Shown: positions 46,061 through 59,280, counted from the stretch's first letter. The stretch is 64,000 nucleotides of DNA from Heterodera schachtii (GCA_023374025.1 SIJG01000012.1:468492-532491); one strand, 5' to 3'. The notes: generated by a model from the sequence alone, not told the origin. Numbers and translations are program-made.

Positions 46061-47985
46061 TTAAATTTAATTTTAATTTATTTTAATTTTATTGAGGGTT
46101 GAATTTTAAGCAAAATTTCCATTAAAATGTATAATTTAATTTAAATTTAATTCATTTTTATTTTTATTTTCTTGGTTTCTTTCATATTATTTATTTTTAA
46201 AATATTTGGGAGATCAAATTTAAATATAATATTATAGCGTTTCAAAAGCCAAAAAAAAATTGAAAATAAAATATAAAAATTGGAATTTCAATTTTATAAG
46301 AATTTTAATGTTTTAAGCCGTCGACGCTTCCCTCTCCTCCAAATGACACTTTTATTACGTCGAGGAAAAGCATAAATGAAATTGTCTGATGAGCCAAGAA
46401 AATGATTTTATTTGCCCTTTTCCCATTTTCTTGTGGGGATTTAATGGCTTTTTTGAAATTAAATTTAATGTAAATTAATTTTGTTGGGAGAAAATGGGCA
46501 GAAATGAGAAAAGGCAGCAATAATGAATTGGAGCCTTGAGAAAACTTCGTTTTACATATCATGTAAAAGAAAAAAACTAGAACAGAAAAAATGGAAAATA
46601 AAAAAGAAACTTTGTGAAAAAAAGAAATAAAATATAAAGTAAAATTACTTTAAAATTTTAAAAATCAAAAAAAAAAATAACATGAAAATAAAAATATATA
46701 AGCAGTAAATAAAACCGAAAAATTAAAATATATTGTTATTTAAAAAAATAAAGATATAAAAAGTTCATACGAAAATATTTAATTGAAATTGAGTGAAAAA
46801 CCAAAAAATTTTTAATTTTAAAATTTTAATCAAAAAAAAAAACATAAAAAGGGAAAAGATAAAGCAATAAATAAACCCAAAAAAATAAATAAAATGTATA
46901 TTTATTTAAAAAAATGAATAAAAAATTTAAAAAAAAAAACAGATTTAAATTCCATAAGAAATTGTTTGTATTTAGATTGAATGAATTGCCAAAAATTTTT
47001 GAATGAAGTTTGGCATGTTTTGCCAAAAAGGCCATGTTGGATGCCATTTTAATACGGGCAAAAATTGGCCATAATTTCGTGCCAACAATTTTAAAATTAA
47101 AAAACGGGCGGCGCCATGCATTTGACAATTCATTTCTAAATATGGATGGAGGGAGAAGAACATTCATTTTGCATACATTTTGAATGATGACTTTTTTGGG
47201 CACCATTTTTAGTTTTTCTTCTTTTGTTCAAAGATTAATTTGGCCATAAAATTCGTGGCACAACAAAAAAAAGAACAATAGAAGAAGCAATTTCATAGAA
47301 ATGGAATAAAATTTGTGTGAAAATGAAAAAAAAAAATTGCAAAAATTTATTGCAGATTAAAAAAAGGTATTAGAGACCCAGGCTTGATAAAAAAATATTT
47401 GTTTTACACATAAAAATAGTAAAAAAAAATTCTTATGGCACTATACGAAAAGTGACGAATTTTTTGAAAATTATTAAAATCAGGGAAGGGATAATTCTTT
47501 GGTTTTTTAATTTTTATGATTTGTTCGGGTTCGGATTAGGGATTCGGAAAAGACTGAAATGGATGCTAGAATAGTGGATCCGTTAGTTATTTGAGCATTC
47601 ATTTTTTTTTTTTTAATAGTCGAGAAGCTACAAATAAGATTAGAACTTAATTTTCATTCATATAATGGATGAAAATTAGGAAAATTTTTTAAATCCAACA
47701 ATACTTTATTAAAATTCTTAGAAATTGGCAAAATTTTCGAAAAAATCATTGCTTACAGAATGCCAATAAACTAATGTTACCATATGCCCTAATTGGCCTA
47801 ATTTTGTTTCTCGTGCCTAATGGGCTTTATACATTTGATTTTATCGAAATCTTCGGCAGGTTAATGACCTGATCGGCATTTAGCCAGGGCCATCTAAACC
47901 CTAGATTTTTTTATCATTAGCCCAACCCGCTCTCGTCTTACAAGCACAAAATGGACTTGGTCCCGAACACTTAAAAATTTAAAAT
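46061..47985. other. Intergenic AT-rich, no gene seen
   Basis: Long A/T runs. A minus-strand open stretch 47206-46826 ends in Phe/Leu/Asn/Lys-rich sequence typical of translated AT-rich DNA and has no splice context. Confidence 0.4.
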
Positions 47986-47990
47986 CTACA

Positions 47991-48350
47991 GGCAATGTGC
48001 CATCAGTTGCCACCTTCTGAATGCCCTTTGGTGGCTGTGCCGTCTGCTAATGCGTGCCGACGTGGCGGCAGCCAACAGTTGCGCGTCACGGGAACGCCGC
48101 GCTTGGCCAAGCCGATTGCCAGCCGTAGCACCGCGCATTGTGATGGCCGTTAATGGCCAAATCCGACTAGAGATGGATGTCTCAATCCGCACAGTAAGTG
48201 ATGGGCCGTATAAGCCGGAACGGAGATCGGTTGATGATGAATTTTATGGCGGCTTAGTTTGGCATAGCGTCCAAATATTTTGCCAAAATGCTACTTCTTT
48301 CTTGCCAGCTTTTCCTTAGGATGGTCGCCGGATTCCGCTGCTGCTGTGAG
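47991..48350 (+). CDS. Candidate exon pair in a GC-rich island (strand uncertain)
   Basis: 47991-48193 follows an AAAATCTACAG acceptor and ends on a strong GTAAGT donor. In one frame it is open (NALWWLCRLLMRADVAAAN ... NGQIRLEMDVSIRT). A CTTTTCCTTAG acceptor then leads to 48320 (DGRRIPLLL) with a GTGAGT donor. Base composition rises sharply in G+C over 47.98-49.0 kb. The minus strand is also open over much of this island (AEILAQIKEEKPFF), so the coding strand is unproven and no family is recognised. Confidence 0.28.
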
Positions 48351-48954
48351 TGGAAATTTGTTGTTGTTGTTTTTGCCGGATCTGACCCAAACAGAATGGC
48401 AAAAAAACGGCTTCTCCTCCTTTATTTGTGCCAAAATTTCTGCCGATGTTAGGGCGCCAACAGCAGCAGGAAACAAACACACAAATGAAGTGGGGGTGAA
48501 TGTGAGTTGCTTTTCCTCTACATAACCAGCAGCAGCAGCAGCAGCAGGCAGCAACGAAAAGTACGGCATTTGTGTGCCGGAGTGTGGGCGGAGGGTCGAC
48601 CGACCGACGACGAGACGATGGGACAGGAAGGGAACGGCACACGACGCCTCCCCGGGGGGATGTCGGATAGCCGCCGCCCCGCCCCGCCGCCCCCTCTCAT
48701 TTTATAAGTTTCTTCCGCTTGGGATGGCGGTGGCACAAGCACAACACAAAAATTGGGGGCGGCATTTTCTCATCATGTCGGCACACAGAACTGCACCCGT
48801 TAATGGAAGAATTAATGGATGGGATGAAACGGTTGGTTGGTTGGTTGGTTGGTGGTTGGCTGAGTGAGTGAGTGCCGTGTTCCATTGTTGTCGCTAGTTG
48901 TCTTGCGAACAGCCCCATCCAGCCGTCCAGAAAGCTTTTTTTGTTTTCGTGTTT

Positions 48955-49400
48955 CATCCATTTTTCGGCACAACACAACATCCACGCCGCTGCCGCCATT
49001 TCCTTCCTGGGTAATTAGCGCCCATTAGTGGAGGTGGATGCCGGATATTCTCGAAGTTGGGCTCGTTCTCTTGAGGACATTCATCCTCTAATTACGTGTC
49101 AAGAGTGAATACGTAATGTTCGAAGACTGTTGTTTCCAGAGCACTAAACACCAGTCGATCCCTGAGTTTCATCCATTTCGGCACAATATCCTCGCCGCCG
49201 CCGCCATTTCCGTCTTGGTTAATTAGCGCCCATTAGTGGGGGGGGGGGGGGGGGGGGGGGGGGGGGTAGAACCGGCTGTTTTCGAAGTTGGGCTCGTTCT
49301 CTCGACGAGATTTGTTCTTTACTTTTGTGTCAATAATGAATAATGATCGAGACTATTTATTGGTTCCAAGTTACTAAGCACCGGCTGGTCCCGGAGTTTC
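48955..49400. repeat. Tandem duplication (~215 bp) with 29-G tract
   Basis: Two copies, about 48949-49160 and 49165-49400, share GTTTCATCCATTT, CGCCGCCATTTCC, AATTAGCGCCCATTAGTG, TTCGAAGTTGGGCTCGTTCT, and ACTAAACACC versus ACTAAGCACC. In the second copy the GTGGAGGTGG position is replaced by a 29-G homopolymer (49238-49266). Confidence 0.8.
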
Positions 49401-51436
49401 ATTTTCGGCATTTCATTTACGCGTTTCGCCCTAGCTAATTTGCCAGTCTCAAATCTCGAGACTCTTCATCATTATAAGCGGTTTAGTCGCACTTTTTTTG
49501 CCTATAAAAGAAGCCCAGTCTTGTCATGTAAGTCACAGCAATTAACGCCAATTCTCGGACCTAATTATCTTTCTGGTCCCCGTCCCAAACCGCGGCATTA
49601 GCCGTTGGCCCCGCTGCCTTTTTTGTCCTGACCATTTTACAGTTAATTTGTCCGTCCGTTATTCATTCGTCCGTCAACCGCCCACACTTTTCAACAAATA
49701 AAAAGTTAGCCAAACTCTATCCCCTCCCCCCCCTTCCATGGCACCTCATTATTCACATTCCTGTGCCATTCAATGATGACGGACGAGTGCCGCCCCCACA
49801 CGACCCCTCATCAGTCCAAGTCAATTTGGCCAATTCCTCGTGATGCCCCCTTCCTTTCCCTGCCCATCCTTTCTCACCTTTTTTGCCCTTTGAATGTGTC
49901 CTCTTATTTGCATAAATGTTTTTTTTTTTTTTGCTAATGTTAGCTCCTCATTGGCATTTTGTTCTGAGGCCGGGCTGGCGCCAGCGCTCGGCTGGGCCGG
50001 CCCACCCACGCAAAAATGCCTGAGGCGAAATGGGCAGGGCGGAAATGGCCAACTCAGCGCCACCAGAGGCGGAAAGGGGTGGAAATTTTGTGAAAATGTT
50101 AAACAAATTGAAGAAAAGATAATCAAATTTAAGTGGTAAATTGTGGATGAATGTGGGCGGGAATGAGATGAGGAGCAGAAAAGAAAAGCTCATCAAGCTT
50201 CTTCATCAGCAAATTGGAATTCCGAAGTGGAAATGTATAAAAAATAAAAAAATAAAATTTAATTTAAATGGCAGTATTTAAAATTTTGGAAAATTGAATT
50301 TAAATAGCGAGAATAGTTGGGAACTATTTTAAATTATGATTTAAAAAATAAAAATAGATTTTAAAGAATATATTTTAAAATAAGTAGGTAAAACAAAATT
50401 ATTATTTTTTAGTTTGTCAATTTAAAATTAATTTTTATTGCAAAATGATAAATTCGAAATTTTGAAAAAAGTCTGGATCCAGGTCCAGGAAAAACCAGGT
50501 TGCCGAAAAAAGGCCTGGACCTAGACCTGGGTCCAGGAAAATCCAGGTAATCCAGATCAAGCTCTACTAAAAAGGGGCTATTACTTAAAAACAATTTTTT
50601 TTTCCAAAAATTTACTTCCTATAATTTAATTAAATTAAAAAGAAATAAATAAATGCATTTAAAATTGCGTGGGTTTACAAAATGAAGGAGGATTTTTAAA
50701 ATGCTTTGTTTTCAAAGGTTCAAAGATTTGAGAGAAGAGAGGTGGATGGATGTACGTAAAATTCGAAGAATAAAAATTTGAAAAAAAAAGTTCGCCAAGC
50801 GATCGAATTTCGTCGCCGGCTGTAAAAAGTGTACGGCGCCGCCCGCACCCACGCTTTTTGGCTTTTTGACACCAACGCGCGGGCGGGGGCAACAAAATGA
50901 GCAAACAAATTAAAAAAGTGGTGTTAAATTTTGAAAATTCGATCAGACAAATTGGGGGAACGACCAAAAAAAAAAATTTGAGGAAAATCCTTGGAGATGA
51001 TCAGAATTTTGAGAATTAATTAGTTTAATGAGTTTTGTAACATATAAATTTATGGATATAATGGCTATTTCTTATAAAATTAATTTTATCCCTCAAGGGG
51101 AGAGAAAAGTCGGGGATCGGGGAGCAATTCGCTGATTTATAACTTTTTTTCTTTATCTACCAATTTTTATAAAATTGATGTTATTCGGAAGCACTAAGTG
51201 TTTAGAAACTATCATTAAGTTCAGATGTTAAGCGATTAAAAAAATCCCCAAAGAGTTAGAAAATAAAATTCATGAAATTCACGATTTTTTCAATTTTTTT
51301 GCATAATAAAAATTATAACTCTTTTGGGGATTCTTTTAATCGCTTAACATCTGCCTTATGTAATTGCATTAAATTAAAAATTTCTCGAAAAATTTTAGGA
51401 GTAAAAAAAACACTCGAAATTTCCAGAAAATCTCAC
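49401..51436. other. Intergenic with small GC-rich patches
   Basis: No supported gene. Patches at 49960-50080 and 50800-50900 are G+C-rich and open on both strands but lack recognisable motifs. A palindromic GGACCTAGACCTGGGTCC patch lies at 50470-50560. A foldback pair lies at 51220-51360 (GATGTTAAGCGATTAAAA mirrored by TTTTAATCGCTTAACATC). Confidence 0.4.
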
Positions 51437-52098
51437 CGACTCAATGGGATCACCGATTTTGAGGCGATGAAGCGCCACGCTGAATGGCCCCGGCGCGTCA
51501 AACAATTGCCACCACCGCTTGTGCTGTGCGCACTCCGCTTGCGCTTGTCCTGCTAAAACCAGTTGAAAATGCCATTTGTCCTTGAATGCAAGGATTTGCG
51601 GATCCCGCTGATGCGGAACAAGATCCCGTGGGATTAATCCCACATTTTCCAAAAAAAAAAGCGTGATTGCGGACTGGGATCCTGCAAAATCCCGCGCGGG
51701 ACAAGTCCCGGGCCGAGCTCTCAACCACCGACCGCTTTTCGACGGTCACTGTCCGTGCCATTGTTGTGGTCGCCGCCGTGTGCCATCGCCGCAGTTGCCG
51801 CTACCGCCGATGTTTTGCCACCGCTTCCGCTTCTGCCTCCCGCAACATCGTTGCTATTGTTGTTGCCGTTGCTATTGGCGTTGTTGTTGTTGTTGTTGTT
51901 GTTGCTCTTCCGCTGGTGCGGTTGCGGAGGGTAGCGCTCCCGACCGCTTCCCTCTCCGCTTCCGCTTGCTCCACCGCTTCCGCTTCCGCTGCTGTTGTCG
52001 CGCCTCCAAATGCGCTGCGCAATCCGCGTGTGCAGGCCCGTGTTTTTTGTGTGTTGCTTAATTACCGCGCTAATAAGTGTAAATGCGTCGTGTGCCAA
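51437..52098 (-). CDS. Candidate gene start: Asn/Gly/Ser-rich N-terminus plus second exon
   Basis: Exon 1 (52098-51733) starts MAHDAFTLISAVIKQHTKN, then low-complexity Gly/Ser, an Asn run and Ala/Gly/His sequence. A GCG|GTCGGT donor joins in phase 0 to 51580-51437 after ATTCAAG, which encodes DKWHFQLVLAGQAQAECAQH then KRWWQLFDAPGPFSVALHRL and ends on a GTGAGA donor. The intron holds a GGGATCCC-rich repeat. The composition of exon 1 is common in transcription-factor or RNA-binding-protein N-termini. Downstream exons were not found, and the plus strand is also open here. Family unknown. Confidence 0.4.
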
Positions 52099-55000
52099 AT
52101 TTGACGGCTAAATTTATGTGGAAAAAATTTATTTTAAAATATTTTATTTGCGCTTTTAGAATAATTCTTTTTTATATATTTTCCATTGAAAAATTGAATT
52201 GATTATTAAAATGGAGAAAAAGTTTTGTTATATAGTGCATTAAAATCGTGACTTTTTTTTTCATGGTTCATAAGTTGTAATCCCAATTTTATGGTCGTCA
52301 GGGAGACATCAGAGGCAAAATTTTTGGAAAAATAAAATGAAAATTTTTTTTTGCCAATTAGCCGATTAATGATTTCTTAATTATGTTTAAAAAAATTCAC
52401 TCTTTTTAACTAATAGAAAAAAAATAATAATTTTACAAGAATGTTTTAATAAACAATATTGCTTTTTATTTCCAATAAATTTGCAAAATATATGTGCGTG
52501 ACGTGAACTTGGTGCTGCACATATGAATTTTTGATTTTTAATTAGATGATGATTGAGTGTTGGAGAAATAATTAATTTTTGGCATGCAAATAAAAATTTT
52601 AATATTTAATTAATATATTTTTTAAATATTTTAATAAATTGGAATTTTTTAATAAATTCTGCATAGATAGATTTTAGATTTTAATTAGCTGACGAGCGAA
52701 TTTTGGAGAAAAATTTAAAATTTTTTTTGTCATTTGCCATTGCAAAAAATTTAAAAAGAAAAAAAAATTTGCAGACAATAATTTTAATATTTCTTTTTAA
52801 TATTGTAATAAAAATAAATTGGATTTTTTTTTAATAAAATTTGAGTTTTACATTTTTAATTAGCTTGATGAGAGAATTTTGGAGAAATAATTATTGTTTA
52901 TTGTCATTTTCCATTACCAGACAATAATTTGAATATTTATTTTTATTTTTTTATTATTGTAATAAAATGGTTTTTTTTGTAATAATTTATGGGCTTATGG
53001 ATTTGCTGGGGATTTAAATTTTTTTATTTGGACAAATGTGATTTATTTGTCCAGTCTATCCCTCTTCCGTGGGCTGTGCTGTCTGTCGACATTTTTGCGT
53101 CATCAACAGCCCATCACAGTGACACGGAAGTTAGGAAATGTTTTCTTGACAGGACCATAATTTGGGGAAATTAGCATGGGACAGTCTGGCCAAAAATTTG
53201 AAAAAAAAAATTTGATTTTTATTCGTTTATTTTAATTTTTTTTCTTGGAAATAGAAATTGGGGAGCAATTTCATAGATATGCCAACAAAACAAATATTAG
53301 AAATTCGAGATGATGGAACTGCTGATGAGAGGTGGGCTCATGGTTATGATGAACCCATGAAAATTTCAATTAGATATTTTTAATATTTGAAAAAGGAAAT
53401 TGGACCATTTCAATTAAAAAAATTTAAAATTAAAAAGAAAAGAAATTAAAAAATCTTTATGATAATGAAACTTATCAAATGGAGAAAAATCGGATATTAG
53501 AAACAAAACAGAGGAATTAACTTTTAAAAATTTGCATAAATTCAAAAAGAAATAAACTAAATTATTAAATTAATAATTAAAAAATATTTTAGCAAAAAAA
53601 GGAATCATCAAAAATATAAATTTAAATTTAAAAATGCAAAAATTAAAAATATTTCTTTTTGTTAATATTTTCAAGGGGAATTGGGGATGAATGAGTGGTG
53701 GCTTAAAATGCCCATTTCTTGGAAAGTTTGCTTAATCCTTGGCCTCAATTTTGGCTGTGGCACTACTCATGCATAAGCCATTACAGTTGGCCAATTGGTG
53801 ACTGACTGACTTTAAGTAGAAAAAATATGAATTTAATCCTTCCAAAAAAATGAGACGGAAAAAAATGAATTCCGAAGAATTAACTTCAAAAGGAAGAAAT
53901 ATTTAAATGAAAACATTTTTATGACTAATTAGTAAATTATTATTTTTTAAATAAATTTTTTTAATTTTATTAAATAAAATGTTAAAATTAAATTTTGACA
54001 ACGTAAATTCTCGGCTCAATAAACCTGAAAATGTCTAAAAATAATAAAAAATTATTATGTAGAGGCAGATGCTTCTGTGAGTTTTGTCAGAGTAAGGTCG
54101 AGAATTTTTATTATATGAATTTGAATAAAAGATAAGATTTTATTCGAAAAAATTTCTATCCCAAAAAAATAAATAAATCCAACAAATTTTTTTCTGTTTC
54201 AAGTGGAGAGAATATGGAAAATCAGACAGAAAATTGCTCTCAAGTCTAAAAGGAAATATTTAAATGCAAACATTTTTATGAAGAATTTGTAAATCATTTT
54301 TTTAAATAAAAATATATTTCTTTTATTTAAAAAAATGTTAATTAAATCTCGACAACGCAAAATTTTTGCTTAATAAACATGAAAATGTCTAATCAAAAAA
54401 AAAAATCCAGAAAATGTTCGTCCTGTTTCAAGTAGAGAATATGAAAAATCGGACTTAAAAATGCTCTCACGCCTGAATTCTTTTCTTTTCTTATTTTTTT
54501 TTGTCACATTGTCCTGTTATTGGAATATTTTATGCAAAGAATAATTAATTTTTCGGCATATTTGGTGCGTGTGAACATTTTTGGCACTTTTGTTTATACA
54601 AAAAAAAAATTTTTTTTGAGCGGAAATTATAAATTATTACTCTAATTTATTTATTAAAATTTTTAGTGAAATATTAGATTTGGAATTAAATTAAATTAAA
54701 TTAAATTAAAAATATTTTAAATAATTTTTAAATGCATATTCAAATGAATTTATTTGCCTTTATTTAGTTTAAAATTTCGAATATTTTTCCTTTTTTTTTA
54801 ATCTGATAAGCATATCGAAATTTAAAAAGACAAAAATTGGCCATTATTTTTTGGCCAAATTCCTGTGGGATTTAAACACGTTCTTTTTTTTCACCCCTAT
54901 CAGTGAAAGAATGGTGCCAATAAAAGGTCAGATTCAAAAAATATTTTTTTTAAAGAAAATCCTCGTGGGAATAATTCATTTATGGCAAAAATAAATACAT

Positions 55001-55955
55001 AAAAATATTGATGGTTATTTTTTTGGAATAATTTTAATAACCAATTCAATTTATTGCCGAAAAAAGTGCGAATAAATCAGTGAAAATGCCATGAAATGGG
55101 TTAAAGTTTTTGAAAAATTTAACAATAAAATTGGCTCGCTTCATAATAAATAAAATGATATAAAGACTAGAATTAAATTCTATTATATATATTTAAGAAT
55201 ATCAAAATATTAAATAATATAATTATTAGAATTAAAATATCTGAAAATATAATCTTTTTTAATGGTATAATTATTAGAATTAAAAATATATATTTAAAAA
55301 TAAATTTCAATGGATACAATAGAACTAAAATATTTATTTAAATTGTATATATTTTCTTAATTTAATTTATTCATGTTCTTTGCCCAATTTTTGCCACAGT
55401 TGCCACATTTTGTTCCATTTTTGGACAAGTTTTTCTATTTTATTATTAAATTTGGCACGGGAACGAATGGACGGCAAACAAATAAATTGCATGAATATGG
55501 GTAACGGGGGCAGGGGATAAACAAAGTGGCAATGTGTTGGTCAAAATATTCGAAACAAAATTCAAAAATTAAATTAAAAATTTAAAAAAAAAATTTAAAA
55601 CCAAAAAAAATATGTTTATATAAGGATTTATAAAAGGTATTTTGTATATTGGATGATAAATGCTAATACATATATTTTAAAAATCTATAAAAATATTTAA
55701 AATAAAAAGTAATGAAACCATGAACAATAGTTTTTAAGAAATTTGCTAGATTTATTTTCATTTTATTTCAATAACTAAAATCAGAAAAAATTTTTGGCAT
55801 TAAAATTAAATTAAACAAAAAAAAAAAATTAAAATTTCTTTGTGCGTCAAATTTTTCGCCTCCATTTCACCTGCCGAGGTCTTTTTTCAATGACTAAAAA
55901 AGCAAATTTAAAAGAGAAAAAAATGGCTTACATAACCAAAATTTACATTAGAATT
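52099..55955. other. Intergenic AT-rich, no gene seen
   Basis: Four-base-biased A/T sequence with short repeated themes (for example two diverged copies near 53880-54010 and 54220-54380 around AAATATTTAAATG and TTTTATGA). No splice-flanked coding candidates stand out. Confidence 0.4.
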
Positions 55956-56139
55956 TTTATTTTATTTTTTTCAGGAAGCTAATTGGAACAGTGTCTTTCT
56001 TTTCTTTTAGTCTTCCGCCGCGCCGACGGCGCCGCCGCTGGCGCTCGTTGTCCCCTCCGGGGGGGGGGGGGGGGGTAAAATGGGGCATAGAAATGGGATA
56101 GGAATGCGCGCTTATTTGGACTCTTTGGCACGGCACACA

Positions 56140-57050
56140 TAACATACACATGGAGGATGGAGGATGGAAGAGGAAGAGGAAGAAGCACCGCGAGAGGAGG
56201 CGAGGCTCCTCCATTTTGTGCCGTGAAAATGGCGACAGAAGCAAACAAAACGAAGAAAATATGAGGGAGGGATGGGGTGGGAAGAAGGAACGGAAATCAT
56301 AGTGCCAAAAATAGAGGGTGGGAGAAAGAGAGAGGGGGAGAGAGAGAGGGAGCGACAGAGGGAGGAGAGAGAGAGAGAGAGAGAGAAAGGAAAGAGAGGG
56401 GGCGGGAGAGAGAGAAAGTGGGTGGAAGAGAGAGAGGGGAGAGAAAGAAAGTGGGTGGAAGAGAGAGAGGGAAGAGAAAGAAAGTGTGTGAAAGAGAGAG
56501 AAGGGAATGAGGGGGAGAGAGAGAGAGAGAGGGAGAGACAGAGGGAGGAGAGAGAGAGAGAGGAAAGAGAGGGGGGCGGGAGAGAGAGAAAGTGGGTGGA
56601 AGAGAGAGAGGGGAGAGAAAGAAAGTGGGTGGAAGAGAGAGAGGGAAGAGAAGAAGGGCAGGAAGAGAGAGATAGGAGATGGGAGAGAGAGAGAGAGAGT
56701 GGAACAGGAGAGGAGAGAGAGAGAGAAGAGAAAGTAGGAACAATGATAGAAAGAAAAAAGAAAAGAAGGAAAGGAGTATTTGAGAAAAAAGAATAAAAGA
56801 ATGGATAAACCTACAGAGAGATTAGGAAAAAAGATATGGAAAAGAAAGAGTGAAAGGTGAGGTTGTAAGAGAGAGAGAGCACAAGGATTGAGGAGAGATA
56901 AAGCAGGAAAGAGAAGCACTAAAAGATGAGTGAGTATAGTGAAAGTGAAAAAAGAGATAAATGAAGCCAAAAAAATGAGAGGGATAGAGAGAGAAAAGGG
57001 GGAGATAGAGAGACAGAGAACGAGAGAGAGTTCATTAGCAAGAGGAAACC
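56140..57050 (+). repeat. Polypurine (GA)-rich tract
   Basis: About 900 bp made almost only of A and G on the plus strand (GAGAGAGA, GGGAGAGA, AGAAAGTGGGTGGAAGAGAG). It contains a ~190-bp internal duplication: 56330-56500 is repeated at 56515-56650. Long open stretches on both strands (Leu/Ser/Pro-rich on the minus, Arg/Glu-rich on the plus) are a by-product of the skew. Confidence 0.85.
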
Positions 57051-57991
57051 ATTGGCATTGTGTTCGGCGGCACCAAATGCAAGTGTTAGCTTTCACATCC
57101 GTGTGAAATGCCCGCGGGCTGCGGCATTTGCACTTTTCACGCACCAGCTCATCAAAATGTGCTCATCAGCTTTTGTGGGTTTCGGCACGTGTCGATGGCG
57201 AACGAATGGCGGGTAAAAAGGAAGGGAAGAATAAATAATATGTGTAATTAATAAATGAATATTAAATAATAATCGGATGGCACCCTGACCCAGCTGGCAC
57301 CTTGTCCCCAACTTTCTTGGACCAACCTTAATTCTCGACAAATCCCGATTTTTTTTTTTGTATCCCGGCACTCCCCGCCCGCCCTAGGAAAATTTATTTT
57401 TTAGATTTGCAAATTTTTAAAAATTTTTTTGGTCATAAATTTATTTAAAATATTTTTAATAAAGAACAAATGCCTAAAATCTCTGCGCACTGAAACGCAC
57501 AGATAAGCATGAAAAAAGGATTTTCTACTTGGTTAAAGTATACCCATAATAAATAAGCCGTAAATTATTTTTCTCAATTCATTCCCTAAAATTTATTATT
57601 TTTTCTAGACAAGAATTTTTGGTTTAAAATTGTCCTTATTTCTAAAAAAACTATAAAATAGAAACATAACCAAAATTAAGAAAGTTTCGTTTTGATTAAA
57701 TTTTTATGTATTTTTCTAGCTAAAAAGCACCCAATTTATTTGCCTATTTTAGTGCCTATTTTGCGATTTTTTCTGCCCTTTTATTTACCTGTTTCGCGAT
57801 TTTTTGTGCCTAAAAAGGAAGCTCTAACAATTATTAATTATGAATTGCATATGACATGCAGATGACAAACAATGGTGACGATGGATGATGAAAATCCAAT
57901 TAATAAAAAACAGAGCGGGAAAATGAAAAAAAAATTATGATTAATTATGCATGAAATAATTACATATTAGTGAAAGTAAATTAATGTTAAT

Positions 57992-57996
<5 letters not shown>

Positions 57997-58023
<27 letters not shown>
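57997..58023. repeat. (AT)n microsatellite
   Basis: Pure AT dinucleotide run of about 27 bp. Confidence 0.9.
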
Positions 58024-58028
<5 letters not shown>

Positions 58029-58029
58029 T

Positions 58030-59280
58030 AAGAAATGACGATAAGATAAGTCCAGCATCATACAATGAACAGGAAGCTGAAAAATGACGAAGAAAGCTAA
58101 AGAAAATGACTAGGTAAATGGAAAAAGGCACAGATAAAAAATGTGATGCCAATTTGTGGGGATAAAATTTTTCAAAAATTATTAGCAAAATTTATTATAA
58201 AATGGTCACCCTCAGAAAAATGTATTTTTCAAAATTTATTAGCAAAAGTGTTGGAAATTTACCTGCAACTACCAACACTTGAGAAAAGGCGAAAGCTATT
58301 TGATCTGTTCATGGCGCATAAAATTGTTTATGACCGAACAGATCTAGATATATTAAAAATTTTCAAACCTTCTGAACGCTTTAATGTCCCCTTTTATAGG
58401 TTTAACACAAAATATAAATTAGGCAAAAAATTTATTCCCTTTGCGGGGAGGGCTACAAAATTGTGGAATCAGCTGGATAAAGAAATCATTAAAATAAATT
58501 CTTTAAATCAATTTAAAACAAAAAATTAAACTCCTTAACGTATAAAATGACCGGAAAAGTGAATTATCTCTTTAATTAAAGATATTATATATTTTATATA
58601 GTGATTTGGTTTTATTGATCATTGACCTCATTCTTATATTTAATTTTGTTGTGATTTCTTTTTTTGTTTAATTTTTAATCCATATTACTCGAGGACGATT
58701 TAATCTATGACACGTCCGCAGAGTAAGTGGATTACTCCCTTTTGTGGACTTTTTTTCTTTTTTGCATAAATAAATAAAATTTAATTGAATTTTTATGTAA
58801 TACTGAGCTATGTATATTATTTTAATAATATTTTTAAGAATGTCATTCATTCATTAAATCATTTTTTTACAAAAACTTTCTCTCATCAACAAAATCCACG
58901 TTCAATTAGTGACAATAAACAAATTAACGAATGTAATTTGTCATAATTTCGAATCATATAATCTATTAATGTCTCTGTTAAAATTAAGCAATTAATCACT
59001 CAATTTCATTCAATGATCATTAATTAGCACCTGCTGGTAACACATTAGCTGAAAAAAAAACAACGACATCAACAAAAAAATGTTAATTGGCGTGTCCGTG
59101 TCGGGATGATGTAATTTTATACACAGCATCACACAATAAACAGGAAGCTGAAAAATGATGAAGAAAACATAAAGAAAATGACGAAATGAAATAAGGACAG
59201 ATAAAAAAAAAAATTTGACACCAATTTATAGTTAAATTTTCAAAAATTTTAGCAAAATTTATTTGAAAATGATCCTTTCA
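58030..59280. repeat. Diverged direct repeat flanking a retroelement fragment
   Basis: 58050-58230 and 59120-59280 share AGCATCA, AACAGGAAGCTGAAAAATGA and CAAAATTTATT blocks. AATTGGCGTGTCCGT at 59088 recurs at 59767. The reverse-transcriptase relic lies just after the first copy. Confidence 0.6.
58143..58529 (+). pseudogene. Relic of non-LTR retrotransposon reverse transcriptase (C-terminal end)
   Basis: An open stretch encodes LPTLEKRRKLFDLFMAHKIV, then RFNTKYKLGKKFIPFAGRAT and KLWNQLDKEII before SLNQFKTKN and a stop. This is the typical C-terminus of LINE reverse transcriptases: the RR..DL...YKI.....DL segment, then R......F...R....WN.LP/D......S...FK. The catalytic YXDD and all upstream domains are absent; the first 35 codons are flanking repeat read through. 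A 5'-truncated, dead copy. Confidence 0.7.

Noticed and set aside
46826..47206. 126-codon minus-strand frame with a hydrophobic end
   Set aside because: Phe/Leu/Asn-rich translation of A/T runs, without family or splice support.
51663..52104. Plus-strand open frames of 132 and 145 codons in the GC-rich island
   Set aside because: Cys/Arg/Val-rich runs made by CTGTTGTTG repeats; the minus reading has better composition and splice context.
55957..57144. 395-codon minus-strand open frame, Leu/Ser/Pro-rich
   Set aside because: It is the translation of the polypurine tract; it has no domain, and similar frames exist on the other strand.
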